A stretch of 64,000 bases of DNA from Macrobrachium rosenbergii (taxonomy: Eukaryota > Arthropoda > Malacostraca > Decapoda > Palaemonidae): NCBI RefSeq assembly GCF_040412425.1, contig NC_089762.1, forward strand, positions 20,026,202 through 20,090,201. Reading direction: 5' to 3'. The notes beneath the pieces are model-generated. The model was given only the letters and a program-made list of their open reading frames with translations. It had not been told where the DNA came from and did not search any database. Below are positions 36,944-50,480 of this stretch, piece after piece; position 1 is the stretch's first letter, and each line of letters begins with the position of its first letter. Position numbers and translations under genes: made by a program.

Positions 36944-39219
36944 GTAAGTATATCATAAGTATGCCAAGTTTTTGTTATATTTATGCTTACACACTGAATT
37001 ATTAAATATTCCATATTATTTGTATGCAGGGATACAGTGCCCAAGTAGTACTCAGTTACTAGCAATTTTTTTCTTTCACTGACTGCCACAAGCTTATTAA
37101 TTATGTTAGACCATTGTCCATTATACTGAGAAATAATTGTAAAGTGTACACAGGCAAAAATTGATGAAAAATTGAATATTGCAATACACTCCCGAACTCC
37201 TGAATTTGCCCTTAATCCCACCATTCAACAGCTCTCATTACCAATCGACTATTGGGAATTTTAACAGCCAGCGCATTAACGCTGCAGGTAAATCTCGTCA
37301 CTTGAGCTAACATAACAAATGGTTATAACGCTGACGCAGGTGTGCGCTGACACTCCACTTTCGTCAATTGCTTTTGTTCACGCTGCTGGAAGGTTGTTTC
37401 CTTCTGGAGTGCGAGGTTTTAATCCTATTGCCCGACTTCTCTTTGTATTTTGGACCTCTGGTGAAGATCTGGATTGTATTTACCAGTTTCTTCTGGTTTT
37501 TCTGGATATCTTCGAAGTGGAACGTCTTTTAGAATTGGATTCGCTGGTTCCCGGTCTCGATTGGTCATCATGGACTCGTTCACCTTCTACTACCATGCCT
37601 TCGGCTTCGACGTCGACCTCTACTGTCCCTATGACTGTGGATGCTGGAGCTCATTGCTTCTACTTCGTGCCAGAGACGGATGAGGACCTTGAGACACGAT
37701 AGACATTCTGTCAGGTATGTAGGAAGGTTAAATGTGATGTCCAGACTCATTGCGATGAATGTTCCAGTTGGAAGGCACAAGAGATGGAGGATTACATTCG
37801 TCATCGCAAGTCTTTGGCTAGTAAGGGCGGCAGATGTCTGTCAGATTCTCGTTGCCTCAAGTGTCTCAGGTTTCTGCTACAGATCAGTTGATTTAGCAAG
37901 TTCAGACATAGTCAGACAGATAGAGGCCAGGATTGCAAGTAGTATGGGAAATTTAATAGCTAGTCTTCTTCAACATTTCTCAGATAGGGATAGTAGTAGT
38001 GTTAGGATGTCTAATCCTTCTTCCTTTTCAGCTCCCCTGCCTGTTCCAGAACCAGCCCTAACGGGTGCTAAGGGTAATGGCAGAACCGCAAGCCTCCGAG
38101 TGGGTAGGGTCTGCCGGCCCCTTCAGTGCGGAGCAGGCAGTGAAAGTTCCCCCTACTCCCTTGTAGTATTGATAAATTTAATGTTGATAATGTTTGTCAG
38201 GATCAGGATCTAGGTGTGATAAAGGAGGATAGGTTTGGGTTAGGTAGTGAGGAGAAGGTATTAAGGGTGCAGAGTCGTTCTCCTGGACGGGTTCCGGTTT
38301 CGGGTTCGAGTGGTTTTTGTGCTCTGGCAAGAGTTTCACCTTCATCGCTTCTTTTCGGTCTGGCTCAGTCTCAAGTCAGTGTATCAGTTACGGTGGTTCT
38401 TTTGCTCCTAACTCACTTCTGACTGTTTCTGAATCTCCTACTGTAGTTTCCCCCTTCCCTGTGTTTCCTACTCCTCCATCTAGTAAGGCGGATTCTGGTG
38501 TGTCCTCTTGGCTTCTAAAAGTAGTTTGCAGGACCTGCAATTGGATGTGGTGGAATAAAGGCAGATTGCTGGGTCTTTCGACAGGTACAAACCTATGGTG
38601 AGAGGTTATTTTTCGAATAGTTTCTCTAACATTATAGAGTGTGTGACCCAGTAGTTTCCAGAATTCGTGTTGGATATGTTTCAGGATTATTGAAGGGGGG
38701 CAGATTCGGCTAACCTTCTGTCCTTTTCATTCTAAGTTTTCTTCTGGGTTATTTGTTGCTTCATCTCCTGCTCCCACATTCTGTTGCTCCTTTTTCAGTC
38801 TCCTCTTCGGCTTCTTCTTCTTCTGCTCTGGTCTTTCCTACGGCTTCCGCATCTTCCATTTTCCCTCCTTCGACTTTGGTTTTCCTCCTCTTAAGTAACT
38901 TTTTTTTTTTAATGTGTCTGCTATTCCACTGCCTCCCGCCTTTCCTTCCTCAGTACCGTCTTCTCCGGTAGGAGGAGCTTCTGGACAGGTGAAAACGCAT
39001 CATTCGCAGATTTTGGCCGCAGCCGTTTCATGTTCCATCCCTTCGGGTATGCGCAACCCCTTGCTTCCGCTCCAAGCGGCTGTTCCAGTAGTATAAGGTA
39101 GTTCACAGGGTTTGCCTGTCACTTCCAGTTTGGGTTTATGCTCCGCGGTTTTAGCAGGGCTTCTGGTACCTTCTTGAACAGTCCGTGGCTTTCATCACCT
39201 GCATTTTCCGTGGCTGTAA

Positions 39220-39300
39220 TAGAATAATTTATAATATATTCCTAATTAACTTAAAATATAAGATTCATAGAATAATTTATAATATATTCCTAATTAACTT
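39220..39300. repeat. Tandem repeat, 33-bp motif, two copies
   Basis: AGAATAATTTATAATATATTCC plus TAATTAACTTA occurs at about 39220 and again at about 39268. It lies in an AT-rich stretch within DIRS copy G's gag region, perhaps part of a small insertion. Confidence 0.75.
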
Positions 39301-39947
39301 AATTAATTCTTAGATTAACATAAGTCACTAGTTATAATTAAATTCTTAGAGAGTTTAAATAGCTTGTCTAATCCTTCGGGCCAGCCCTAGGAGAGTTGAT
39401 ATTAACTCAGTGGTCTGGTTAAACTAACGTTAAAAAAAAAGAAAAAAAAAACTCCGAGGGTAGCGTCTACCTCTTTCATTCTCCCTCCTTCTTCTTCATC
39501 TTCTTCTGTCCCTCTGCAAGCGGTTTTGTTTGCGCATTCTCCCCCAGGATTTAGCAGTGTGGGTTTGTCTACTCTCACTCGTTTTCCCCTTGGTAATAAT
39601 GGGGAATCGGCTCCGGCTTTTTCTTGGTTCAGCCTTCTCTTCTTCCCGGCAGGTTCAACTATGCGGATTCAGCTCCAGGTACCCGATTATGTGTGGGTGT
39701 GCAGCATTGTGGTTAGGGTGGTCCGCTTGCAGGCTCTTCATTGTTGTCCGGGCTTTGTTCGTGCCTCCTCCTTTGTCGGTCTTAGACCATTTGAATGTTG
39801 CGGAACAGGATTCTTATCTGGAGGTGCAGGAGATTCTGCCGGACTTAGAATGTCCCTCCAGCAGTAATGATTACGGATGCATGCTTAAGTACGTTACTTC
39901 TGCATACCCTCAAGCAAGAGCTCCGGACCTCCTGATTTAGTCAATTC

Positions 39948-39949
<2 letters not shown>

Positions 39950-39991
<42 letters not shown>
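39950..39991. repeat. Homopolymer T42 tract
   Basis: 42 consecutive T residues inside DIRS copy G. It might mark the poly-A tail of a minus-strand retroposon, or be slippage or an assembly artefact; no SINE or LINE body is recognised next to it. Confidence 0.9.
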
Positions 39992-39992
<1 letters not shown>

Positions 39993-41799
39993 ACACTTAG
40001 CCAGCTCCTGCCTCTTTTTCATGTTGGGTGGTTTGGTTCCGATTGGGTTAGACAGGCTTTGGAGGAGGCGGATGTTGTTTAGCATCGGTGGTGGCTCCTA
40101 ATAGACAGGACTCTTCTCTTCTCTCTCCGCGTGGGGCGAATTACGTAGTTCAAGGTAACCCTTCAGCAGGTGTCAGGTTGCCATTCATTGAATCGGTTGA
40201 GGCAATCCTGTCTAAGTCTCCGGCTTCATCTCGGCTCATAGAACTTCTCTTAGGGAAGCATGTACTTGGAGGATGTGTTGCGCAATCAGACTGAGGCTCT
40301 TGCGCACTCTCTCTGGATGCTGTCAGGTTTACTGTAATGGGGTTCTAAAGAGTGACGGTTATGTCCCTTCGGATCCATGGCTGTTGACAGCCTAATGAAT
40401 TTATGTCGAGGGGTCTGGCTCACCAGGCGAATGCTTTGGCTTCGTTTACGACATTTAGAGCAGGAAAGTTGAAATTTCTATCTTTGTCATCGTCCCCCTC
40501 AGTGTCCAGACGTTCTATAAGAGGGATTGCTTAAAACACCATTGTTCAGGGATGACGAACGTGGTTGCTTCTAACTCATGTCTCCAGTATCGGCAATTAT
40601 GCATCGTCGAGGGTACAGAATGTTGAGGTATCTAGACAATTGGTTGATCCTTGCCTCCTCTCTAGAGGAGCTAGTAAGAGCTAGGGAATTCTTATGGAAT
40701 TTTTAACCTGTTCATGTAGGAGGATTCTCTCTTCCTTTGAGGGTTTTCACAACCCTGGAGAGGATCCAGTCGGTCCTTCAGCAGGTAGAAGGGTTCCTGT
40801 CCAGCAGGGAACAGCCGGTACTAGCTCTCTGAATATCTCCGGATGCGCTCTCTTCAGGTATGTCTCTGGGAATCGCTTGACTTCCACAACGAGAACACAG
40901 TTATAATTGGGAGAGATTCTTGCCTTTTGGATCTTTGGTGGTCAGAAGAAGTGCATCTGACACGGGAAGGTCTATCGACTCCTCTCTTCCCAACGTTCAT
41001 CTGTACACAGATGCCTCAGATCAAGGTTGGGGAACAACCTTGGAGGAAACCCAGGCCTTGGGCCTCTAGCGGGGTTTGGGAACGAGAGGAGTCAATAAAT
41101 TTTTGGGAAAATCAAGGCTGTAAAGGAAGCCCTAAGTTGTTTTCAGTCCTAGTGCACAACAGAGTATTGGCTATGTTTAGCCGTGTCGTATCTGAAGAAC
41201 TTTGGGGCGGGGAGTGGAAACAGGCTCAACAGAACTATAGCACAGAGAGTCCTGAGAGGGTACGAAGAATGAAAAGTGTCTCTTCTTCCCCAATTTCTAT
41301 TGGAGAGTCTCAGCATACTGGCCAATTGGCTAAGTCGCTCCCATCAGCTATTGGGGGAGTGGACTTTGGCTCTGGAAGTAATATGTCAGGTTCTCTGGAA
41401 GTGGCCAGCAAATGTGGACTTGTTCACGACGTGATAAAACCCTCGTCTTCTGGTTTATTTCTTACCAATGGTGGTTCCCATGTCGATAGGCACCGATGTG
41501 ACATTACAAATTGGAATCACATGCAGGTGTATGCCTTTCCTCCATCCGGTCTCATTCATCAGGTAATAAGGAAATTGCGGGAGAGTGTCAAGACGTTTAT
41601 GATTCTAATAGCCCCCTGCTCGCCATAACACGCTTGTTTTCCGGAACTCCTAGAGCTCCCTACGGAAGTTCCGATGTCCCTACCCATGCGAAACTTCTCA
41701 GACGACCACATTCTCACCTGATTATCCAAACCTCGATGCTGTACGTAGTTGCAGGGTGACTATAGAGAGAGCCGCTAGACATTCCGGACTCCCTAAAGC

Positions 41800-42750
41800 T
41801 GTGTCTAGATAGTTTTCTTTTAGCTTGAGAAAGTCAACCCGTAAGCCTTACCAGGTTCAGCTGGACAAGGTATAGAAACTAGTGTCGTAAGGAAGGTCAT
41901 TCCATCTCTAGACCTTCCATAGCCAAAATAGCTGATTTTCTTTTATTCCTTCAGAAAGTCAGAGGTCTTGGTTATTCGGCTGTTGATGACTACTGCTCAA
42001 CGATTAGCGGTACAATTAGTTTCCACCTTCCTGAAATCTCTAGTAGTAAGACAATCAATGATTTATTACGTTCTTTTAAGATTGAACGTCCTGTCTTGCT
42101 GACTCGGGCCCCTCCGTGGGACTTGCTGGAAATATACTTCAATATTTTTCTTGCGTTCCCCTGCTTTTGAACCATTGAAACTATAACATTAAGACTGACT
42201 AAGAAGTTGCTTTTTCTTACAGCTTTAGCTTCAGCTAAAGGGTTGGGCGAGCTTCAGGTTGTTTCTAGGTTGGGTTCCTATGTGAGAAATGATACGTATT
42301 TGTCTGTCCTCCGGAATTTGTGGCGAAGACAGAGTCGGAGGTTAAAACTCTGCCTCGTTCGTATAAAGTTCTTTATCTGCAAGTGTTCATTACCGGCGAT
42401 CTAGTGGAAATATATTTATGTCCGGTGCAAGCATTAAAGTCTGTTTATCAAAGTTTGGGAAACTCCGTCCGCTTCCGCGCACACTTCTTGTCTCTCCGCG
42501 GAATCCTTCCCGTCTGCTGTCAAAGAATGCGATTAGTTACTTTCGGCGGGAGGTGATTCCCAGGCTTTTCAGGGTTGTTCTTTGTCGTCTTCAGCTCTGC
42601 ATTTCCCCGACCGCACAGTATTCGGAGTGTGTCCACTTCATCTTCCTTTCTAAGGAATTACTCAGTTCTGTCTATTCCGGAGCCAGTTACTTGGAAGTCC
42701 GTCTCAGTGTTTACTTTCTTTACTTAAGAGACGTTCGATTCACCTCATAG
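41800..42750 (+). pseudogene. DIRS copy G tyrosine recombinase
   Basis: FLLFLQKVRGLGYSAVDDYCSTISG (41.94-42.0 kb), LTKKLLFLTALASAKGLGELQ (42.2-42.26 kb), RPHSIRSV (His-x-x-Arg, about 42.61 kb) and LYLRDVRF with the candidate nucleophile Tyr (about 42.72 kb). The position of the first catalytic Arg (AK-R in other copies) reads Gly (GGG). Multiple shifts; inactive. Confidence 0.75.
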
Positions 42751-42905
42751 CGTGTAGCGGCGAAGTCTACTATCTAGGCTGTATTCATTTAGCTGAGGTG
42801 GTATTCGCATAGTGCGGAGGTTCGGGGGGTTATTCTCTTAGTCCATGTGTAGTGGCGAAGTCTATTATCTAGGGCGCATTCATTTAGCTTAGGTGGTATA
42901 TACTT
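42750..42905. repeat. Direct repeat, ~52-bp unit, two copies 94 bp apart
   Basis: TGTAG(C/T)GGCGAAGTCTA followed by a TATCTAGG...ATTCATTTAGCT block and GGTGGTAT occurs at about 42754 and 42848, just after copy G's recombinase; probably 3' non-coding sequence of that element. Confidence 0.75.
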
Positions 42906-43159
42906 AATGAGGAGATTCTTAGGTTAACCAGATAGAGGAATTCCTTTTAGTCTTTAGAATTCTTAGGCAACAGTAATAATATAATCAGATGAACTTAGGT
43001 GTAGTACGTTTTAAGTATCTTAGTCTTTGATAGTTTCCTAAGAGAGTCCAAGGGGGTGCTCTAGTAGGCTAGGCTATTTCCGGTCGGTGCTGAGATACTT
43101 CTTTGCTTGTTGATCGTTGGGCCTTATCCGAGGATCAGGAGCTCGGCACACTGCTTCAT

Positions 43160-43665
43160 TTCCCTCCATACATGAGAGGCTAAGAATAGCCACACGGGAG
43201 ATTCACCGTACTCCTCCGTACATGAGAGGTTCTGAAGAACCACATGGGAGTCGACGGACTGAGACAGTATGGACCTGACAGGCGATCAAAGTACTCTCCA
43301 GCATGTCTCATCACCAAAAGCATTGACTGAAAGGTGAGTGTATAACTAAATAGATATCCTATGCAGAAGAGATCGGTAAGCTGCCATCTCTGCGGTTGTA
43401 AAAAGGGGGTGGGCCGCAAACTTAGATGGTTCTCCTGGAGGGCCAGCGGCTCTGCACTCTGCGCTCATTCTCCTCCATATATGAGAGGTTCTGAAGAGCC
43501 ACATGGGAGGTCGGCGGACCAAGAGTACTGACCTGACTGTCGATCAAAGTACCTCGAACATGTCTTTCACTGAAAGCATTGATTGATATGGTGAGTGTAT
43601 GACTAAACGGATATTTTATGCTGAGCAAATTGGTGAGCTACCATCTCTGTGGTTGTCAAAAGGCA
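43160..43665. repeat. Tandem duplication, ~260-bp unit, two copies plus a fragment
   Basis: CTCC(G/A)TA(C/T)ATGAGAGGTTCTGAAG starts copies at about 43211 and 43470; a shorter version begins at about 43160. Both full copies continue with CACATGGGAG, GATCAAAGTAC, AGCATTGA(C/T)TGA and GTGAGTGTAT(A/G)ACTAAA. Possibly the 3' end region of DIRS copy G; no coding content. Confidence 0.8.
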
Positions 43666-43982
43666 TGCAATAGAATTGATCCCTCCTCCTGTAAATGTTG
43701 TTAATCAGGCGAATTCAGGTGTTTAGGGAGTGGATTGGTAACTGAGAGTTATTCGGGCTAGTGGGATTAAGGGCAAATTCAGGTGTTCAGGCAAGTTTTA
43801 CAATATTAGTTTTATTATGAAAACCATGAAAAAGAAGTATTCAAAATCAGTGCTTACAAATTATTTCAGTTGTCCACATTAGTACACCCCTGGTCCAATT
43901 AGTATTTAAAGTATTATATGTAAAAAAGTATTAAACATAATGGCATTATTTTTACTTAATATGAAATTCACATCTTTTGGAT

Positions 43983-44124
<142 letters not shown>

Positions 44125-44399
44125 ATGTTAAGATTAATTAAAATAGAAAACTTTTGTTGTGCTATTTTCTTGGCTTTTGCTTAAAAATCTAGAAGAATTT
44201 TCATGCATACTGGAAAGAGAGGATAGTTTGCACTGTACTGAACTAATCTAACCTTAGCTAACTTAAAAGGACTTAAAACCCATATTTATGGTTCTTTCAA
44301 AGATAACTTTTATTCGAAACTAATTTTTTGCATTTTACAATAAGATATCCTCAGTTTCAAGAACTACTGTTTATAAGCTTGTTCTGTTGTCTTGAAAGG

Positions 44400-45340
44400 A
44401 TTCTTATTTTTGCTTTGCCCACGCGCTGAAGTATGTGTGTAGGGAGGATTTCAAACTTCAGAATGAGAAACCAAGTATACAGTTCTTGCACAGATGATTT
44501 GGCTTTTTGAAGACTCCTTCAATTTCAGTGACTGGATTTGAGACCTTGAATTTCAGGAACTTTATTGAATCCATCAATGTTCTTAAAGATGGTGGAACTA
44601 TATTCTTTTTGAGAAGCAGATGTTCAAGCTTTTCATAATATGGCAGATCTGTGTCAAATGGTACTTGCCCACATTTACAGAAACTAGATATAATATTCTC
44701 CTTACAGTACAGTACTTGTAGTAGACTGACAAGAAAACCTTGGCAAAATTTACTTGAGTTATTCTGTCATCCTGTAAGTACTGTCATTCTTTAGTTTCTC
44801 CGGCCCACCACTTTTTCAAGTGGTCCACACACACAGACACATCCAGGGTTTTAAAAATGAGTTGTGTTTTGAAGTATTCCATCTGAGATATGTTCAGTTC
44901 ATGAAGCTGTTGGGCCAAGTGATAATTACTGCTGGACCTGTGCCAGTGAGTTGATACAGTGACTGGCCTGTGAACATTATTAAACCCTTTGCAAAGATAC
45001 TCAAAAAGTGTTTCATATATTATTCATTCTTTTTCAATTTTGTCCACTGTCATTAGGCTGATTCTTTTTCTAGGGTTGATTATCATGCAAGGTGGTAGCG
45101 TGCCATCTCCATGAATATTACAAACCACAGTTAATGTTGCTTTTTCAAAAGTTGACGCTTCCCCAAAAACAAGTTTTCTCCTATTATTGCCAAGACTGTT
45201 TCTTCTGTAGGGAAAGTCAAAATCGTGATTCATCCAAGTTGAAGTTTTTGGGAAGGATCTGCAAAAGCATCTAGAGCATCTGTTCCTTTGAAATAATTTA
45301 AAGCCTCTGCAAACCACTGATGGATCACTGGAACACTTGA
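44400..45340 (-). pseudogene. pogo/Tigger-like transposase remnant
   Basis: On the minus strand (5' at about 45340) the frame reads NHDFDFPYRRN, then STFEKATLTVVCNIHGDGTLPPCMI, the strand region after the first catalytic Asp in pogo/Tigger/jerky DDE transposases. Further on, in another frame, LIFKTLDVSVCVDHLKKWW corresponds to the QPLDVGVF.PLK..W segment of the family. Stops and frameshifts are frequent and no inverted ends were identified. Confidence 0.65.
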
Positions 45341-45566
45341 CATTTTTCCGGTGTTGTCAAGTGTTCTTGCTGTTATAGTAGACGCATTTTAAGAATATCA
45401 CCGCCACGCCCACATCCTCCCTACCCCACCCCTCCACCCCAGCCTTTCATGATACACTGATACAGCTGGCAGCGCTGTCCTTATCATGAGCTGGACTCCT
45501 CTACCCATCTCCGGATGGGTGGAGGGTAGGTGTTGCTTCTCTCTGCAGTCTACTACTCCTCCCTGG

Positions 45567-47550
<1,984 letters not shown>

Positions 47551-47555
47551 CAGTA

Positions 47556-47810
47556 ATGTGTATTTTTCCTAACTTGTAAACCTGGAGTTAGCTACAGTAT
47601 TTCCCATGTCAGCCACCCCTCATTCTGGTACCTGGGCCGAAAGGCAAAGTGGAGTGCAGACTGACAAGTGGGCAGGGCTTCCCTCCTGCTGTCGGTAGTT
47701 AACAACCTTGTCTGAAAATTAAACAGTTGTTCTAGTGAGCATTGGAAAGCGAAATCCTATTTATAGAACTTCAAGTTTGTATGTTAGGAAAAATATAAAT
47801 TACTTAAAAT
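47556..47810. repeat. Diverged inverted repeat pair
   Basis: GTATTTTTCCTAACTTGTAAACCTGGAGTT (about 47573-47602) is complementary, with mismatches, to AACTTCAAGTTTGTATGTTAGGAAAAATAT (about 47769-47798). The arms are ~165 bp apart, just upstream of a DIRS-like RT; they could be terminal or internal complementary repeats of that old element. Confidence 0.6.
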
Positions 47811-47918
47811 TTGCTATTTTACCATTACCATTCCCATCTTACCCTCCAGGATCTCAGGAAGCTATAGCCCTGTCAGCAGAGGCAAGGGGATGCTGGAGAA
47901 GAACATGGTGGGAGCCAT

Positions 47919-49030
47919 AGATGGTCCTCTCCCTGGTGTGGAAGATGATTGGTGGCTGACGACCTGTCATCAATCTCTCTCTGTGAAGGAGTTTGCCCTA
48001 CCAATTAGATTCAAGATGGAAGCAGCACAGGCTGTGTTGAACTTCAACAGAGAGGCTGACTTAATGATTTTAGTATATATGGAGGACATGTACTATCAGG
48101 TGCCCATATCCCACTCCTCTGAGAAGTACCTCTGCTTTCTTGCTATGAGGCTGTCTACTAGCTCAAAACTCAGTGGTTCACACTGGTGACAGCCCCTCCG
48201 GTGCTCATACATGTGCAGTTCACCTTGGTGTCAGCTTTGGCCCATTCATAGTTTTTTACAATTGCTATGTTGCCTGGATGATTGACTAGTTCTGGCGTCC
48301 TCAGAAATGCAGTTTCACCAGAACAGTGACAGTCTCCTTACATTTTGTTGTGACCTTGGAATCACAATAAACTTTGACAGTTAATCCTCGTAGATGACAC
48401 TCTTCCTGGTACAGAAGGTGATTGGTGGCTGAAGATCTGTCATCAGTCCTTTCTGTTGAAGGAGTTTGTCTTACCTTACATGCTCATATATGTGCAGTTC
48501 ACTTTGGTGTCAGCTTTGGCCCATTCACAGTTTTTTACATTTGCTATGTTACCTGGATGATTGGTGTCCTCAGAGACACAGTTGCACCAGAACAGTGACA
48601 GTCTTCCTAAATTTTGGAATGACCTTGGAATCACGATAAACTTTGACAGTTAATCCCCATTCACCTGTCATCCCAAGACAAGCTCATCCAGCATTGGCTG
48701 ACTACCTGTGTTTGCTTCAGTGCCCCTTACTGGGAGGTAAGGCCCTTGTTTGGTGGCTAGGCGACAGGAACTTCCTTGTATCAGTTCCCTTGAGCTTCCT
48801 ACTTCCACTGATGGTTCTGTTCTTAGGTGAGGTGTACACTGGGCAGCCTGCATGCCTTGGGTGTTTTTTTCAGGACGAATTTCAATTGTACTGTATATCG
48901 ACATTTTGGAAAAGTGACCAGTGCTGCTTGCCCTGCAAGCACTCTGAGATTTTTTGATAGGTCATTCTGTACTGTTCAGAAGTGAAAACATTACTGCAGT
49001 GGCCAACATCAAACAGCAACTGATATCATT
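47919..49030 (+). pseudogene. Ancient DIRS/Ngaro-like RT-RNase H remnant with internal duplication
   Basis: IRFKMEAAQAVLNFNREADLM...MEDMYYQVPISHSSEKYLCFL (47.99-48.15 kb) is a degenerate FKMET...DLKDAYFHVPIHP RT block. FTLVSALAHS and LG(I)TINFDS pieces follow. RNase H traces end with LLALQALRDFLIGHSVLFRSEN (48.91-49.0 kb). A ~260-460-bp part is duplicated (47919-48381 and 48391-48654). More divergent than copies A-E and G, so probably a third, older lineage. Confidence 0.65.
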
Positions 49031-49049
49031 AAGAACTCATCTAAACAGG

Positions 49050-49360
49050 TACCAACACAGTTCGTAGAGCATGATCGCCAACATGAAAAGGACTTCAGTT
49101 CTATACAGATGGCTATAAATCCAAAAATGTTGTTGGGTGCACTGTTGTTACCAAGAAGCTGTCTGAAGCAGCCCTGCCTCCCAAGTCTTTACTTTACAGT
49201 TTAATTGTATCAATCATTGTTCAAACTCATTAAAAAATTCATAACAAATGCCATGACTTATTATTTACAGTGCATTCTGATTCAGAAAGTGCGGTGAATG
49301 CTATATTTAATTATATTTCCTTCCATCCTGTTGTAGAGAGAACAGAGCAGTGATTGTTTC
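49050..49360 (+). pseudogene. LINE RNase H fragment
   Basis: TDGYKSKNVVGCTVV (about 49.11 kb) and, after a break, FTVHSDSESAVNAIFN..SFHPVVERTEQ (about 49.27-49.35 kb) match the Asp-Gly and SDS-x-SA patterns of LINE-encoded RNase H domains. It directly abuts the DIRS-like remnant. Short and broken. Confidence 0.6.
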
Positions 49361-50169
49361 TCATTTCAGTTCACTGTAGATCAATACATTTTTGTGGACA
49401 AAACGTCATGAAGAGTCTAAAATTGCCAGTGCAGAAAGCAGTGTTCCCCTCTCAGATGTTTACCAACATACCACTCTGTCATAGATTTCAAGGCAGGAAC
49501 TAGTTCCCCAAACTACTACATCCTAGTTCTCGTTCTGAAAGTTCGCTTTCTTTAGAAGTGATGGCTTCAAGTGTATGTTATGAACTCATTAATCAAATTC
49601 TTTTGCATTTTTGTTTATATGCTGAGTGACCTTGTGGATCTCAATACTTGTCCTTTGTTGTGAAACCCATACTTCATCTGTCTGTCCTATGATAATAAAG
49701 TATTTTAACACACTAACTCCAAAGAAAAATTTATGAAGATACAATCTATGGCTAAAACCATATAATTTGCAAATCTTATAACAACATTAAAGTGAGAGAA
49801 AAATCATGATCATGATTTTACATCAACATTTCCTGTTTTTGATGTTGGGTGTAGAAATAGTCCTCTCCATTCCTGTCATTTGCACACGTGTTCCCATCTG
49901 GTCTAGGTCTTCATCTGCGCCCTTGTTTTTCCTTGATTTTCTTGGATCTTGTCCTGCCATATCCATGTCTAGTGCTTTTTTGAGTAATTGGTCCTTCTTT
50001 TCTCAGTATATGTCCAAATTATCTCTTGAGATTGTAGTTTATTTTTCATCTGCAGGACTCTATGTCCCTATGCTGTATTCGTTTATATTGTCCCACCTGC
50101 CATGGAAAATGAATCTTAGAATTTCGAAGTCACAACTTTACACACAAAATTTTCTTATTACAAATGGGC

Positions 50170-50480
50170 AAGTGGTAGAAGATGCTGTCTCTTGAAGAAA
50201 ATAGATTAACATCTCAAAGATCAAGGTGGTTTGAACATATGAAAAGGGATGAGGAGCAGTTAGTCAGAAAAGCAGTAGATATGGAAGTATCAGGAAAAAG
50301 AACTGTTCAAAGGTCCAGAAAATCATGGAATATGGCATAAAGACCTAGACCAATTGAATTTGGTGTGTGGGAGGGCCTCTGCACAAAAGATTAAGAATAA
50401 AAAGAACCAATTTCACATGCAACCCAAACAAATATTGATGGTTATGATGATGCGTGGGTGTTACTCGCCAGCCTAGGCCA
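50170..50480 (+). pseudogene. LINE C-terminal fragment
   Basis: RLTSQRSRWFEHMKRDEEQLVRKAVDMEVSGKRTVQRSRKSW (50.2-50.33 kb) is the conserved C-terminal RLRWFGHV..R....V..M.V.G.R.RGRPKKRW motif of RTE-like and related LINEs. Only the tail is left. Confidence 0.65.

Larger units (their letters stand above)
37300..42760 (+). mobile_element. Divergent DIRS copy G, decayed
   Basis: Same gene order as the other DIRS copies but low similarity. A gag-like Cys cluster (CQVCRKVKCDVQTHCDEC, about 37.71-37.76 kb) is followed by a Ser/Pro-rich region to 39.9 kb and a gag C-terminal part about 40.15-40.5 kb. An RT C-terminal half (RMLRYLDNWLILASS, 40.62-40.68 kb) comes next, then RNase H (LYTDASDQGWGTTLEETQA, about 41.0 kb), linker (MQVYAFPPSGLIHQVIRKL) and recombinase (41.8-42.75 kb). 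Exact ends were not found. Interrupted by an AT-rich tandem repeat (39.22-39.3 kb) and a T42 tract (39950-39991). Confidence 0.75.

Noticed and set aside
39950..39991. T42 tract as the poly-A tail of a minus-strand retroposon
   Set aside because: No SINE or LINE body or target duplication can be recognised next to it.
49806..50195. 129-codon hydrophobic frame as a membrane protein
   Set aside because: No recognisable family and it runs into LINE 3' sequence; kept as unassigned.
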